64,000 nt of DNA from Methylobacterium organophilum (lineage in GTDB: Bacteria; Pseudomonadota; Alphaproteobacteria; Rhizobiales; Beijerinckiaceae): NCBI RefSeq assembly GCF_022179465.1, contig NZ_BPQV01000015.1, positions 62,001 through 126,000 of the forward strand, in the 5' to 3' direction. The number at the start of each line of letters is the position of its first letter. The stretch's first letter is position 1. A program made the translations under genes and the position numbers. The notes below the pieces were generated by a model. It was not told the origin of the DNA. It did no database searches and saw only the letters and a list, made by a program, of their open reading frames with translations. Below are positions 9,325 through 17,948 of the stretch, piece by piece.

Positions 9325-10635
9325 TCAGCGGCTCCGCGCGATGAAGCGGGCGCGCATCGGCTTGAGCACGAACATCGCCAGGAAGCCCGCCACGAACGCC
9401 ATGGCCGAGGCGAGGTAGAACACGTTCTGCCAGGAGCTGGTGACGGTCTGGATGTAGAGGAACAGCGGCAGCATCAGCGAGGCCGTGCCCTTGGCGGTGT
9501 AGAGCAGGCCCGCATTGGCGGTGGCGTTCTTGTCGCCGTAGGTGTCGGCGCAGGTCGAGGGGAACAGCGAGTAGATCTCGCCCCAGGCGAAGAACACGAG
9601 GCCGGTGAGCAGCACGAAGGCCATCGGCGAATGGGCGAACATGCCCAGCGCCAGGATGCCCGCGCCCTCGATCATGAAGGCGAGGAACATGGTGTTCTCG
9701 CGCCCGATCCGGTCCGAGATCCAGCCGAAGACGGGCCGCGTGACGCCGTTGAGCACCCGGTCGATGGTCAGCGCGAAGGTGAGCGCCGGCAGGGTCAGGC
9801 CGAGGAGCGAGACGGGGATCGTGTCAACGTGGAAGTCCTTGGCGATGGGCGCGAGCGAGGCGGTCGCCATCAGGCCGCCGGCGGCCATCATCACGAACAT
9901 CGCGTACATCAGCCAGAAGACCGGCGTGCGCACCATCTCGGCGGAGGAGTACTGGCGGCGCGTGGTGGCGTTGGGGGTCGCGCGGCCGGCCAGCATCCGG
10001 TCCTTGTAGGCGGCGCTCGGCGAGGAGAGCAGCAGGGCGGCGACCATCACGACGATGCCCTGGCCGAGGCCGAACATCAGGAAGGTGTGCTCGTAGCCGC
10101 TGTCGCGGATCATCGCGGCGATCGGGATGACGGTGAGCGCCGAGCCCGCGCCGAAGCCCGCGGCCGTGAGGCCGGCGGCCAGGCCGCGGCGGTCCGGGAA
10201 CCACTTGAGCGCGTTGCCGACGCAGGTGCCGTAGACCGCGCCCGCGCCGATGCCGCTGACGGCGGCGGCCAGGTACAGGAACCACAGCGAATCCGCGACC
10301 GAGTTCATCGCCCAGCCGATGGCGCAGAGCGCGCCGCCGAACAGCGTCACGATCTTCGGGCCGTAGCGGTCGACGAACCAGCCCTCGATCGGCACGAGCC
10401 AGGTCTCGGTGAGGACGAAGATCGTGAAGGCGACCTGGATCGCCGGCTTGCCCCACTGGTACTTGTCGTTGATCGGGTTGACGAACAGCGTCCAGCCGTA
10501 CTGCAGGTTCGCGATCATCGACATGCAGAGCACGCCGAGGACGAGCTGGCCCCAGCGGCCGAAGATCGGCGCATCCGCCTTCGCGCCGGCGAGGGCGGTC
10601 GTACCGGGAAGGGGATCGGCGGCGTGCACGGCCAT
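9325..10635 (-). CDS. oxlT: Oxalate/formate antiporter, MFS
   Basis: A 436-residue, 12-helix major facilitator. OxlT exchanges external oxalate for internal formate across the inner membrane. The family signature between helices 2 and 3 (EGWFVDRYGPK) and the conserved positive residues R293 (TIDRVLNG) and K382 (YTAKGTAS) are present. These correspond to the two charged residues that bind oxalate in Oxalobacter OxlT (R272 and K355 in that protein, from memory). A short non-conserved N-terminus precedes helix 1. It is first in the minus-strand oxalate operon, so its promoter should lie in 10636-10750. Substrate assignment is strengthened by the downstream oxalyl-CoA genes. Confidence 0.9.
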   Translation of the reverse strand: MAVHAADPLPGTTALAGAKADAPIFGRWGQLVLGVLCMSMIANLQYGWTLFVNPINDKYQWGKPAIQVAFTIFVLTETWLVPIEGWFVDRYGPKIVTLFGGALCAIGWAMNSVADSLWFLYLAAAVSGIGAGAVYGTCVGNALKWFPDRRGLAAGLTAAGFGAGSALTVIPIAAMIRDSGYEHTFLMFGLGQGIVVMVAALLLSSPSAAYKDRMLAGRATPNATTRRQYSSAEMVRTPVFWLMYAMFVMMAAGGLMATASLAPIAKDFHVDTIPVSLLGLTLPALTFALTIDRVLNGVTRPVFGWISDRIGRENTMFLAFMIEGAGILALGMFAHSPMAFVLLTGLVFFAWGEIYSLFPSTCADTYGDKNATANAGLLYTAKGTASLMLPLFLYIQTVTSSWQNVFYLASAMAFVAGFLAMFVLKPMRARFIARSR

Positions 10636-10941
10636 GGGCGCGTCCTCGGTCTTTAAATCTTTTTGGGATTATCGGTTCTAGACATACGAATTTTGAATTC
10701 AACAACCTTCGCCGCCATTTGGCTGAAAGGCTTCCGCAAAATATTTGGCCGGATGCCGCAAAAAATTTGAACGGCGCTGCCGCAGCGGCGGGAGAACCCA
10801 GCGTCCCGGGGCAGCCTCGCCAAGCGTTCACGAAACCATCATCGCATCGTCGACGATGGAACAATCCGATGAACCACACCGTTCAGCTTCGCCGATCGCG
10901 TCCAAGACCGGATGCGACATCGAAATGAACGGAGTGATCCG
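10636..10941. other. Divergent intergenic region oxlT / csbD
   Basis: A 306-nt gap with no gene. The left half (10650-10770) is AT-rich for this genome and should hold the oxlT promoter on the minus strand; a GAATT-N3-AATTC repeat sits at 10687-10699. The right half holds the EcfG-type promoter of csbD listed separately. Confidence 0.6.
10858..10883 (+). promoter_or_regulatory. EcfG (general stress sigma) promoter for csbD
   Basis: GGAAC (10858-10862), 17 nt, then CGTT (10880-10883). This matches the alphaproteobacterial EcfG consensus (GGAAC, 16-18 nt, CGTT). It lies about 60 nt upstream of the csbD ATG on the same strand. CsbD-type genes are typical members of the PhyR-NepR-EcfG regulon, and nepR-ecfG lie 8 kb away in this window. 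Confidence 0.75.
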
Positions 10942-11145
10942 ATGAGCAGCACCACTGACAAGATCAAGGGCGTCGCCAACGAGGCCGCCGGTTCCGTGAA
11001 GCAGAGCGTCGGCAAGGTGACCGGCAACGAGAAGCTGCAGGCCGAGGGCAAGGCCCAGGAGCTGAAGGGCAAGACCCAGAAGACCGTCGGCGATGCCAAG
11101 CAGGGCGTGAAGAACGCCGCCGACGCGGTCAAGAAGAGCCTCTGA
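10942..11145 (+). CDS. CsbD family stress protein
   Basis: A 67-residue, highly charged protein rich in K, A, G and Q with the CsbD pattern [21 protein letters not shown] followed by a second repeat-like half ([20 protein letters not shown]). A GGAG lies about 8 nt upstream of the ATG. CsbD proteins are abundant under general stress but have no defined biochemical role. The EcfG promoter at 10858 points to control by the general stress sigma factor. Confidence 0.92.
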   Translation: MSSTTDKIKGVANEAAGSVKQSVGKVTGNEKLQAEGKAQELKGKTQKTVGDAKQGVKNAADAVKKSL

Positions 11146-11205
11146 GCCGCACCGGTTCGGGCCGCGCGGACGCGGCGCCCGAGCAGCCGATGCGAACTCA
11201 GGATT

Positions 11206-11240
11206 CCGGAGCGGCGGGCCTGCCCGGCCCGCCGCTCCGG
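11206..11240 (+). terminator. Strong hairpin between the two CsbD-like genes
   Basis: A perfect 14-bp GC-rich inverted repeat (11206-11219 with 11227-11240) with a 7-nt loop lies 60 nt after csbD and 26 nt before the next start. It has no U-tract. It may terminate most csbD transcripts or protect the csbD 3' end while allowing some read-through. Confidence 0.55.
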
Positions 11241-11265
11241 CCCCCAGACGACGAACGAGGACGGC

Positions 11266-11682
11266 ATGAACAGGGACCGTATCGAAGGCGGGATCCGTCA
11301 CATTCGCGGCCGCGGCAAGACGGCGCTCGGCGCGGTCGCCGGCAATGCGGGCCGCCAGCTCGAAGGCGCCTACGATCAGGTGGCGGGCGCGGCGCAGCAC
11401 GCCTATGGCGACGCCCGCGAACGCGTCGAGGAATGGCAGCGGGAAGGCCGTCACTTCGTCGACGAGGCGGTCGAGCGGGGCCGCGACCTGCGCGAGGAGG
11501 CCTATGACCGGGGCCGTGCCCTGCGGGACGACGCCTATGAGCGCGGCCGCCATTACCGCAAGGAAGCCAGCCGCCGCGGCCGGGCGCTCGCCCACCGCGC
11601 CGAGGAGAACAAGGCGGCGACGGTCCTTCTCGTCGCGGCCGGCGCCTTCAGCCTGGGCTGGCTGCTGAGCCGCCGCCGCTGA
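11266..11682 (+). CDS. CsbD-like protein with C-terminal membrane anchor
   Basis: A 138-residue protein. Residues 1-50 resemble CsbD (RIEGGIRHIRGRGKTALG, NAGRQLEGAYDQVAGAAQHAYG). Residues about 50-115 are strongly charged, with near-repeats of RGRDLREEAYD / RGRALRDDAYE type, probably one long helix or coiled coil. A single hydrophobic helix (KAATVLLVAAGAFSLGWLL) near 118-136 ends in RRR, so the protein is probably inner-membrane-tethered with a cytoplasmic helical domain. This layout is similar to the ElaB/YqjD ribosome-binding membrane proteins. Likely stress-induced together with the upstream csbD; function otherwise unknown. Confidence 0.75.
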   Translation: MNRDRIEGGIRHIRGRGKTALGAVAGNAGRQLEGAYDQVAGAAQHAYGDARERVEEWQREGRHFVDEAVERGRDLREEAYDRGRALRDDAYERGRHYRKEASRRGRALAHRAEENKAATVLLVAAGAFSLGWLLSRRR

Positions 11683-11791
11683 ACGCGAAAAGACGGGCCC
11701 CGCCGAGCCGCCATGGCGGCAGGGGGGCTTGACGCGTGGGGCGTGCGGCCGGTCTGCGTAGCGGGGCTGTCACGCCACCACGGAGACGACG

Positions 11792-12565
11792 ATGCCGGCA
11801 CGGGCCTGGGCCGACCTGACGACGCGGGATGTGTCCACCCGCGACATGAGCCGGGCGATCGCGGTGCTGCCCGTCGCCGCCGTCGAGCAGCACGGGCCGC
11901 ATCTGCCCCTCGGCACGGACACCCTCATCGCCGAGGGCTATCTCGCCCGCGTGACCGCCCTCGTGCCGGCCGAGCAGGACGTGCTGATCCTGCCGGTCCA
12001 GGCGGTCGGCAAGTCGGACGAGCACGATTCCTTCCCCGGCACCCTCACCCTGACCGCCGAGACCGCCCTCGCGGCCTGGACGGGATTGGGGGAGGGGGTG
12101 CTCAGGGCCGGCTGCCGCAAGCTGGTGATCGTCTCCTCGCACGGGGGCAACAGCGCGCTGATCGACCTCGTGGCCGGAAACCTGCGGGCGCGCGGCATGG
12201 TCGCGGTCACCACCTCCTGGAGCCGGCTCGGCGTGCCGGAGGGGCTGTTCCCGCCGCAGGAGGTGCGCCACGGCATCCATGCCGGCGGTATCGAGACGGC
12301 GCTGATGCTGGCGCTCCGGCCCGATCTGGTGCGTCAGGACGCGATCGCGGATTTCGTGCCGCGCACCCGGGCGATGGAGCAGGACTTCGCCCTGCTGCGG
12401 GCCGGGCGGCCGGCGGCCTTCGCCTGGAAGGCGGAGGATCTGCATCCTTCGGGCGCCATCGGGGACGCGACCCTGGGCAGCGCGGAAGCCGGCGAACGGC
12501 TCCTCGACCACGGCGCGCGGCTCTTCGTGGATCTCCTGGCCGAGGTCGACCGCTTCCGCCTTTGA
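11792..12565 (+). CDS. Creatininase-family amidohydrolase
   Basis: A 257-residue metal-dependent amidohydrolase of the creatininase superfamily. Motifs are EQHGPHLPLGTD (residues 31-42), KSDEHDSFPGT, SSHGGN and HAGGIETALML, which carry the two-metal ligands (E, H, D, H, E). The family includes creatininase, formamide hydrolases of riboflavin-type pathways and the mycofactocin peptidase MftE. The neighbours give no pathway, so the substrate is unassigned. ATG 11792 agrees with the start of homology. It is convergent with the efflux pump, with only 4 nt between stops. Confidence 0.88.
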   Translation: MPARAWADLTTRDVSTRDMSRAIAVLPVAAVEQHGPHLPLGTDTLIAEGYLARVTALVPAEQDVLILPVQAVGKSDEHDSFPGTLTLTAETALAAWTGLGEGVLRAGCRKLVIVSSHGGNSALIDLVAGNLRARGMVAVTTSWSRLGVPEGLFPPQEVRHGIHAGGIETALMLALRPDLVRQDAIADFVPRTRAMEQDFALLRAGRPAAFAWKAEDLHPSGAIGDATLGSAEAGERLLDHGARLFVDLLAEVDRFRL

Positions 12566-12569
12566 GGCC

Positions 12570-14165
12570 TCAGTGGCCGCCGCCCCCGGCGCCCGCCCGC
12601 GGCCGGCGGATCAGCGGCGTGGCGCAGGCCATGGCCAGGAACAGGCCGGTGAGGACGAGGAACACGTCCTCGAAGCTCATCACGAGGCCCTGGACGCGCA
12701 CGGTGTTCGTCATGGCCTTGAGCGCCATGCCGCCGGCATCGCCGCCGAGCACCTCGAACTGCTTGCGCATGGTCTCGAGCCGCTCGAGCGCTGCGGTGTT
12801 GGACCAGCTGAAGCGCTCGTGCAGCCTGGCGAGATGCAGGTCCCAGCGGTCGTTCAGGAGCGTGTTGATCAGCGCGAGGCCGACCGCGCCGCCGAGATTG
12901 CGGGTGAGGTTGTAGAGGCCCGACGCGTTCTTCATCCGCTCCGGGGGCAGGGTGCCCAGCGCGATGTTGTTGATCGGGATCATGCACAGCATCAGCGAGC
13001 AGCCGCGCAGGACCTGCGGCCAGAGCAGCTCCCAGAAATCCCAGTCCTTGGTGAGCCCCGTGACGATCCAGGTGCCGAAGGCGAAGCCCGAAAAACCCAT
13101 CGCCATCAGCAGGCGCGGATCGGCCTTGCTCAGGAAGCGGCCGGCGATCGGGGCGGTCGCGAACATGCAAAGCCCCGAGACGAACATCGTCTCGCCGATC
13201 TGCAGGGCCGAGTAGCCGCGCACCCGGGCGAGATAGACCGGGTAGAGATAGGTGAGCCCGTAGAGGCCGATGCCGAGCACGAAGCTCGCGACGCAGCCGG
13301 CGGCGAAGTTGCGGTCGGAGAAGGCGCGCAGATCCACGATCGGCTGGCGCGCGGTGAAGGCGCGGGCGAAGAACAGCAGGCCCGAGACCGCGCAGACGAG
13401 GGCGCAGGCGAACACCGCCTCGTCCTGCAGCCAGTCGTGGTTCGGCCCTTCCTCCAGCACGTATTCGAGGCAGCCGAGGAAGCCCGCCATGAAGGCGAGG
13501 CCCGCCCAGTCGAAATGGTCGAGGAGCTTCAGGTTCGGCTTGTCGAAATCGACGAGCAGGATGGTCGCGACCGTGACGAAGAGGCCGGGCACCACGTTGA
13601 TGAGGAACAGCCAGTGCCAGGAGAACAGGTCGGTGAGGTAGCCGCCGACCGTGGGGCCGATGGTGGGGGCGAGCGTCGCCACGAGGCCGATCATCGGCGA
13701 GACGATGGGGCGCTTGGAGGGCGGGAAGATCGTGAAGGCGGAGGCGAACACGGTCGGGATCATGCCGCCGCCGATGAAGCCCTGGAGCGCCCGCCACACG
13801 ATCATCTGGTCGATGGTCGAGGAGGTGGCGCACATCAGGCTCATCAGGGTGAACCCGCCCGCCGAGATCGCGAACATCCAGCGGGTCGAGAGCACCCGGG
13901 AGAGCGTGCCCGAGAGCGGGATCGAGATGACCTCGGCGATGAGGTAGCTCGTCTGCACCCAGGGGATCTCGTCGCCGGAGGCCGAGAGGCCGGCCTGGAT
14001 CTCGTTGAGCGAGGCCGAGACGATCTGGATGTCCAGGATCGCCATGAACATCCCGAAGACCATGCACAGGAACGCCACCATGCGGCGGCGGTCGAGGGGC
14101 GGCTCGGCCGGGCGCGCGGCCGGAGGGGCTCCGGCGCTCGGGGCGAGGGCGGCCGTGGCGGCCAT
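12570..14165 (-). CDS. emrB: EmrB-type multidrug efflux MFS (DHA2, 14 helices)
   Basis: A 531-residue inner-membrane proton/drug antiporter of the DHA2 family. Motif C-like and family segments are visible: FMAILDIQIVSASLNEI in helix 1, WVQTSYLIAEVISIPLSG in helix 2, and IGPTVGGYLTD at the end of helix 5. A roughly 30-residue Ala/Pro N-tail precedes helix 1. It lies 5 nt after the EmrA-like gene, so the two should form a tripartite pump with a TolC-type outer channel encoded elsewhere. It is probably repressed by the divergent TetR protein. Confidence 0.9.
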   Translation of the reverse strand: MAATAALAPSAGAPPAARPAEPPLDRRRMVAFLCMVFGMFMAILDIQIVSASLNEIQAGLSASGDEIPWVQTSYLIAEVISIPLSGTLSRVLSTRWMFAISAGGFTLMSLMCATSSTIDQMIVWRALQGFIGGGMIPTVFASAFTIFPPSKRPIVSPMIGLVATLAPTIGPTVGGYLTDLFSWHWLFLINVVPGLFVTVATILLVDFDKPNLKLLDHFDWAGLAFMAGFLGCLEYVLEEGPNHDWLQDEAVFACALVCAVSGLLFFARAFTARQPIVDLRAFSDRNFAAGCVASFVLGIGLYGLTYLYPVYLARVRGYSALQIGETMFVSGLCMFATAPIAGRFLSKADPRLLMAMGFSGFAFGTWIVTGLTKDWDFWELLWPQVLRGCSLMLCMIPINNIALGTLPPERMKNASGLYNLTRNLGGAVGLALINTLLNDRWDLHLARLHERFSWSNTAALERLETMRKQFEVLGGDAGGMALKAMTNTVRVQGLVMSFEDVFLVLTGLFLAMACATPLIRRPRAGAGGGGH

Positions 14166-14170
14166 GGCGG

Positions 14171-15394
14171 TCAGTCCCGCGGACCCGCGTGGGCGGTGCG
14201 CAGCAGCGGGGCCTGCGCGCCCTCGCGGGTATCGACGCGCACCACCACCGAGAGGCCCGGGCGCAGCAGGCCCTCGCGGGCGACGTCGTCGGGCACATGC
14301 ACCCGCACGGGCAGGCGCTGCACGATCTTGGTGAAGTTGCCGGTCGCGTTGTCCGGCGGCAGCAGGGAGAAGACCGAGCCCGAGGCCGGCGACAGGAATT
14401 CCACGGTGCCGACGATGTCCCGGTCGGGATAGGCGTCGACATGGATGTGCACGGGCTGGCCCGGGCGCACCCGCTCAACCTGCGTCTCCTTGAAGTTCGC
14501 GTCCACCCGCACGCTCTGGAGCGGCACCAGGGCGGCGATGCGCGAGCCCGGGGCGACATAGGCCCCGGCCTCCACCGCCTTGTTGCCGACGACCCCGTCG
14601 AACGGCGCGCGGATCACGGTGAAGTCGAGGTCGCGCCGGGCCCGGTCGGCCGCGGTGCGCAGCTCCGCGGCGAGGTTCTCCGCCTCCCGCTTCTGGGCCT
14701 GCAGCACGTCGACATTGGCCTTCGCCGCGACGAGGGCGGCCTCCGCCCCCTTCAGCGCGGCCTCCGTGCGGTCGCGGTCGGCCTTGGCCTGGTCGATGCG
14801 GGACTTGGCGACGTAGTCGGCCTGGATCTGCGTGGCGCGGACATAGTCGGCGGCGGCGCGCACGGCATCGGCCCTGGCCGCCTCGACCTGGGCCGCGCTC
14901 TGGCCGACCTGGGCCTGCGCCGCCTCGGCCTGGCGGCCGATGCGCGCGATCGTGCTCTCCTGCGTGGCGAGCTTGTCCTGCGCCGCCTGCAGGGCCAGGC
15001 GGTAATCGCCGTCGTCGAGCCGGGCGATCACGTCGCCCTGCTTCACGGATTGCCCGTTCACGACGGGCACCGCCTGGAGGTAGCCGGAGATCTTGGCGGC
15101 CAGGACCGAGATGTCGGCCTGGACATAGGCGTCGTCCGTCGCGACGAAGAAGCGCCCGACCGTCCACCACTGCCAACCCTCGTAGCCGCCGCCGGCGAGC
15201 GCCGCCGCGAGCAGGGCCGTCAGGACCAGCTTCCGGCGGGAGCGCTTCGCGGGCGCCGGCCGCGGCGGGGTGCGTGCGGTCTCCGGGGCGGCGTTGGGGA
15301 CCGGCGCGGGCAGAGGCGCCCTGCCCGGCTCGGCCTCGCCGCGGCTCTCGATGACCGGCTCGTCGCGCCGCGTCTCGTCCTCGCGAAGGGACAT
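14171..15394 (-). CDS. emrA: EmrA/HlyD-type membrane fusion protein
   Basis: A 407-residue periplasmic adaptor. A basic, Pro-rich cytoplasmic N-tail (about 1-50) leads to one membrane helix (KLVLTALLAAALAGGGYEGW), then the lipoyl-type half-motif, a long alpha-helical hairpin (about residues 120-230, Ala/Gln/Arg-rich) and the second half with APFDGVVGNKAVEAGAYV. It is first in the operon; its start lies 22 nt from a perfect 19-bp palindrome that is the likely TetR operator. Its partner is the downstream EmrB-like transporter. Confidence 0.9.
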   Translation of the reverse strand: MSLREDETRRDEPVIESRGEAEPGRAPLPAPVPNAAPETARTPPRPAPAKRSRRKLVLTALLAAALAGGGYEGWQWWTVGRFFVATDDAYVQADISVLAAKISGYLQAVPVVNGQSVKQGDVIARLDDGDYRLALQAAQDKLATQESTIARIGRQAEAAQAQVGQSAAQVEAARADAVRAAADYVRATQIQADYVAKSRIDQAKADRDRTEAALKGAEAALVAAKANVDVLQAQKREAENLAAELRTAADRARRDLDFTVIRAPFDGVVGNKAVEAGAYVAPGSRIAALVPLQSVRVDANFKETQVERVRPGQPVHIHVDAYPDRDIVGTVEFLSPASGSVFSLLPPDNATGNFTKIVQRLPVRVHVPDDVAREGLLRPGLSVVVRVDTREGAQAPLLRTAHAGPRD

Positions 15395-15415
15395 GTCTGG
15401 CTCCGGAACCCTCTC

Positions 15416-15434
15416 TGACCGAACCGTTCGGTCA
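15416..15434. promoter_or_regulatory. TetR operator 1 (emrA side)
   Basis: A perfect inverted repeat of TGACCGAAC and GTTCGGTCA around one central base, in the divergent promoter region 22 nt upstream of emrA. The size and the near-identical second copy at 15482 indicate binding sites for the adjacent TetR-family protein. Confidence 0.8.
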
Positions 15435-15481
15435 ATGAGCGATGCGGCTTGACCCGCAGGTGGCTGACGGCCTATCTAATC

Positions 15482-15500
15482 TGACTGAACGGTTCGGTCA
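15482..15500. promoter_or_regulatory. TetR operator 2 (regulator side)
   Basis: The second copy of the 19-bp palindrome, with one mismatch in the left half (TGACTGAAC). It ends one base before the first possible ATG of the TetR gene, so bound repressor would cover that gene's own start region (autorepression). Confidence 0.8.
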
Positions 15501-16163
15501 ATGGAACTTCGCGTCATGTCCGTACAAGCGGCGATCCAGGGAGACGGCGCGGCCCGCGCCGCCGCCGAGAGCGACAAGCGCCGCCAGATCCTGGAAGGCG
15601 CCCGCCAGGTCTTCATGGCCTTCGGCTTCGACGGGGCCAGCATGGGCGAGATCGCCCGGGCCGCCGGCGTCTCCAAGGGCACCCTCTACGTCTATTTCGC
15701 GAGCAAGGAGGACCTGTTCGAGGCCCTGACCCTCGAGCAGAAGCGCGGCCTCGCCGAGGCCCTGTTCAAGCTCGACCCGGAGGATCCCGACGTGCGCGGG
15801 GCCCTGACCCAGCTCGCCGAGACCTATCTCTCCGAGCTCGCCAAGCCGCAGCACATCTCCCTCGTGCGCATGGTGATCGGGGCGACGGAAAAATTTCCCC
15901 GCTTCGGGCAGGCCTTCTACGAGGCGGGACCCGCCTGCGGCATCGGCCGGCTCACCGACTATCTCGACCGTCAGGTCGCCGCGGGGCGCCTGCGCAAGGC
16001 CGACACCGAGCTCGCCGCCAAGCATTTCCTGCATCTCTGCCAGGCCGGCCTGCTGACGCGCCTGCTCTTCGCGGCCGGCGGGCCGCCGACCCGGGCGGAG
16101 ATGGAGCAGCGGGTGGGGGAGGCGGTCCGGGTCTTCCTGGCCGGTTACGGGCCGGAGCTCTGA
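15501..16163 (+). CDS. TetR/AcrR family repressor of the EmrAB-like pump
   Basis: A 220-residue repressor. The N-terminal helix-turn-helix (RRQILEGARQVFMAFGFDGA, then MGEIARAAGVSKGTLYVYF) is canonical; the C-terminal domain binds the inducer and dimerises. It is divergent from emrAB, with two matching operators between. Two in-frame ATGs exist, 15501 and 15516. Neither has a clear Shine-Dalgarno, and since 15501 directly abuts operator 2, the 15516 start (215 residues) may be the real one. The ligand is unknown. Confidence 0.9.
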   Translation: MELRVMSVQAAIQGDGAARAAAESDKRRQILEGARQVFMAFGFDGASMGEIARAAGVSKGTLYVYFASKEDLFEALTLEQKRGLAEALFKLDPEDPDVRGALTQLAETYLSELAKPQHISLVRMVIGATEKFPRFGQAFYEAGPACGIGRLTDYLDRQVAAGRLRKADTELAAKHFLHLCQAGLLTRLLFAAGGPPTRAEMEQRVGEAVRVFLAGYGPEL

Positions 16164-16279
16164 CCGCGTCGCGCGCATTCCGGAAACGCATGCTCTTGAC
16201 GCGGCGATATGCCGACTAAGTGTGCGATGTTGCGCCGGCTCCGCTTCCTGCGGCGGCGGCTTTTCTTCCGCGAGGTCCG

Positions 16280-16924
16280 ATGCTCGGCTGGTTTCGTGCG
16301 CTGATGCCGCGGGAGGACCGCTTCTTCGTGCTGTTCGAGCGTCATTCGCGCACCCTGGTCTCGGGCGCCGAGGCGTTGGAAGCCCTGCTCGCCGGCGGCG
16401 AGGGGGTGGCCGAGCATTGCGGCACCATCGTCGCCCGGGAGGAGGAGGCGGACACCATCACGGCGGAGGTGCTGCTCGCCGTGCGCCGCAGCTTCATCAC
16501 CCCCTTCGACCGCGGCGACATCAAGGACCTGATCCAGTCGATGGACGATGCCATCGACCAGATGCACAAGACCGTGAAGACCATCACCCTCTACGAGCAG
16601 CACGCCTTCGAGCCGCTGATGCGGGAGATGGGCGGCACGGTGGTGGAGGCGGCCAAGCTGACGGCCCAGGCCGTGCCGCTGCTCAGCGCGATCGGCAGCA
16701 ATGCCGGCCGTCTCCAGGAGATCACGGAGGCGATCACCCGGGTCGAGGGCCGCTCGGACGAATTGCACGAGGAGGGCCTGCGCGCCCTCTACAGGGCCAA
16801 GGGGGGCGCCGACCCGATGGCCTACATGATCGGCCGCGAGATCTACGACCACCTGGAGAAGACGGTGGACCGCTTCGAGGACGTCGCCAACGAGATCAGC
16901 GGCATCGTCATCGAGAACGTGTGA
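16280..16924 (+). CDS. DUF47 (PhoU-like) phosphate transport accessory protein
   Basis: A 214-residue all-helical, acidic cytoplasmic protein of the DUF47/PhoU-like family, which regulates or assists Pit-type low-affinity phosphate uptake. Features are the EREADxI-like EEEADTITAEVL, FITPFDRGDIKDLIQSMDDAID and IYDHLEKTVDRFEDVANEI near the C-terminus, the usual metal-binding acidic clusters. ATG 16280 is where homology begins, so the upstream in-frame extension is not used. It ends 9 nt before the Pit gene, the standard DUF47-pit operon. Confidence 0.92.
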   Translation: MLGWFRALMPREDRFFVLFERHSRTLVSGAEALEALLAGGEGVAEHCGTIVAREEEADTITAEVLLAVRRSFITPFDRGDIKDLIQSMDDAIDQMHKTVKTITLYEQHAFEPLMREMGGTVVEAAKLTAQAVPLLSAIGSNAGRLQEITEAITRVEGRSDELHEEGLRALYRAKGGADPMAYMIGREIYDHLEKTVDRFEDVANEISGIVIENV

Positions 16925-16933
16925 GGGCGGCCC

Positions 16934-17941
16934 GTGCAAAGCGTCCAGCTCGCCCTGCCCTGGCTGATCGGGCTGATCGGCATCGCCCTCCTGTTCGACT
17001 TCCTGAACGGGCTGCACGACGCGGCCAATTCCATCGCCACCATCGTCTCGACGCGGGTGCTGCGGCCGCAATACGCCGTGCTCTGGGCGGCCTTCTTCAA
17101 CTTCATCGCGTTCCTGTTCTTCGGGCTGCACGTGGCCCAGACGCTCGGCACCGGCATCGTCGATGCCGCGATCGTCGATCCGCGGCTGATCTTCAGCGCG
17201 CTGATGGGGGCGATCGCCTGGAACGTGATCACCTGGGTGCTCGGCATCCCCTCGAGCTCCTCCCACGCCCTGATCGGCGGCCTCGTCGGCGCGGGCATCG
17301 CCAAGGGCGGCCTCGGGGCGGTGGTCTGGGGCGGCCTGACCAAGACGGCCGCCGCGATCGTGCTCTCCCCCCTCGTCGGCTTCGTCCTGGCCCTGCTCCT
17401 GGTTCTCGCGGTCTCCTGGATCTTCGTCCGGCAGACGCCGTTCGCGGTCGATTCGACCTTCCGCGTCCTGCAATTCGCCTCGGCCTCGCTCTATTCCCTC
17501 GGCCATGGCGGCAACGACGCCCAGAAGACCATGGGCATCATCGCGGTGCTGCTCTACTCGCAGGGCCATCTCGGCGAGGGCTTCCACGTGCCGCTCTGGG
17601 TCGTGCTCGCCTGCCAGGCGGCCATGGCCCTCGGCACCCTGATGGGGGGCTGGCGCATCGTCCACACCATGGGCTCGAAGATCACCCGGTTGAACCCGAT
17701 GCAGGGCTTCTGCGCCGAGACCGGGGGCGCCCTGACCCTGTTCATGGCCACGGGGCTCGGCATCCCGGTCTCCACCACCCACACCATCACCGGCGCCATC
17801 GTCGGGGTCGGCGCCGCCCGGCGCACCTCCGCCGTGCGCTGGGGCGTGGCCAGCAACATCGTCGTCGCCTGGGTGCTGACCCTGCCGGCCGCGGCGCTGA
17901 TCGCGGCGGGCACCTACCTCCTCACGGCCCTCTTCGGCTGA
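16934..17941 (+). CDS. pit: Inorganic phosphate transporter, PiT family
   Basis: A 335-residue inner-membrane transporter for metal-phosphate with protons. It starts with GTG 16934 after GGGCGGCCC. The duplicated PiT signature is present: DFLNGLHDAANSIATIVSTR in the first half and SLGHGGNDAQKTMG plus GIPVSTTHTITGAIVG in the second. About ten hydrophobic helices can be counted. With the DUF47 gene upstream it forms a two-gene operon, convergent with ecfG. Confidence 0.94.
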   Translation: MQSVQLALPWLIGLIGIALLFDFLNGLHDAANSIATIVSTRVLRPQYAVLWAAFFNFIAFLFFGLHVAQTLGTGIVDAAIVDPRLIFSALMGAIAWNVITWVLGIPSSSSHALIGGLVGAGIAKGGLGAVVWGGLTKTAAAIVLSPLVGFVLALLLVLAVSWIFVRQTPFAVDSTFRVLQFASASLYSLGHGGNDAQKTMGIIAVLLYSQGHLGEGFHVPLWVVLACQAAMALGTLMGGWRIVHTMGSKITRLNPMQGFCAETGGALTLFMATGLGIPVSTTHTITGAIVGVGAARRTSAVRWGVASNIVVAWVLTLPAAALIAAGTYLLTALFG

Positions 17942-17948
17942 GCCCGGC

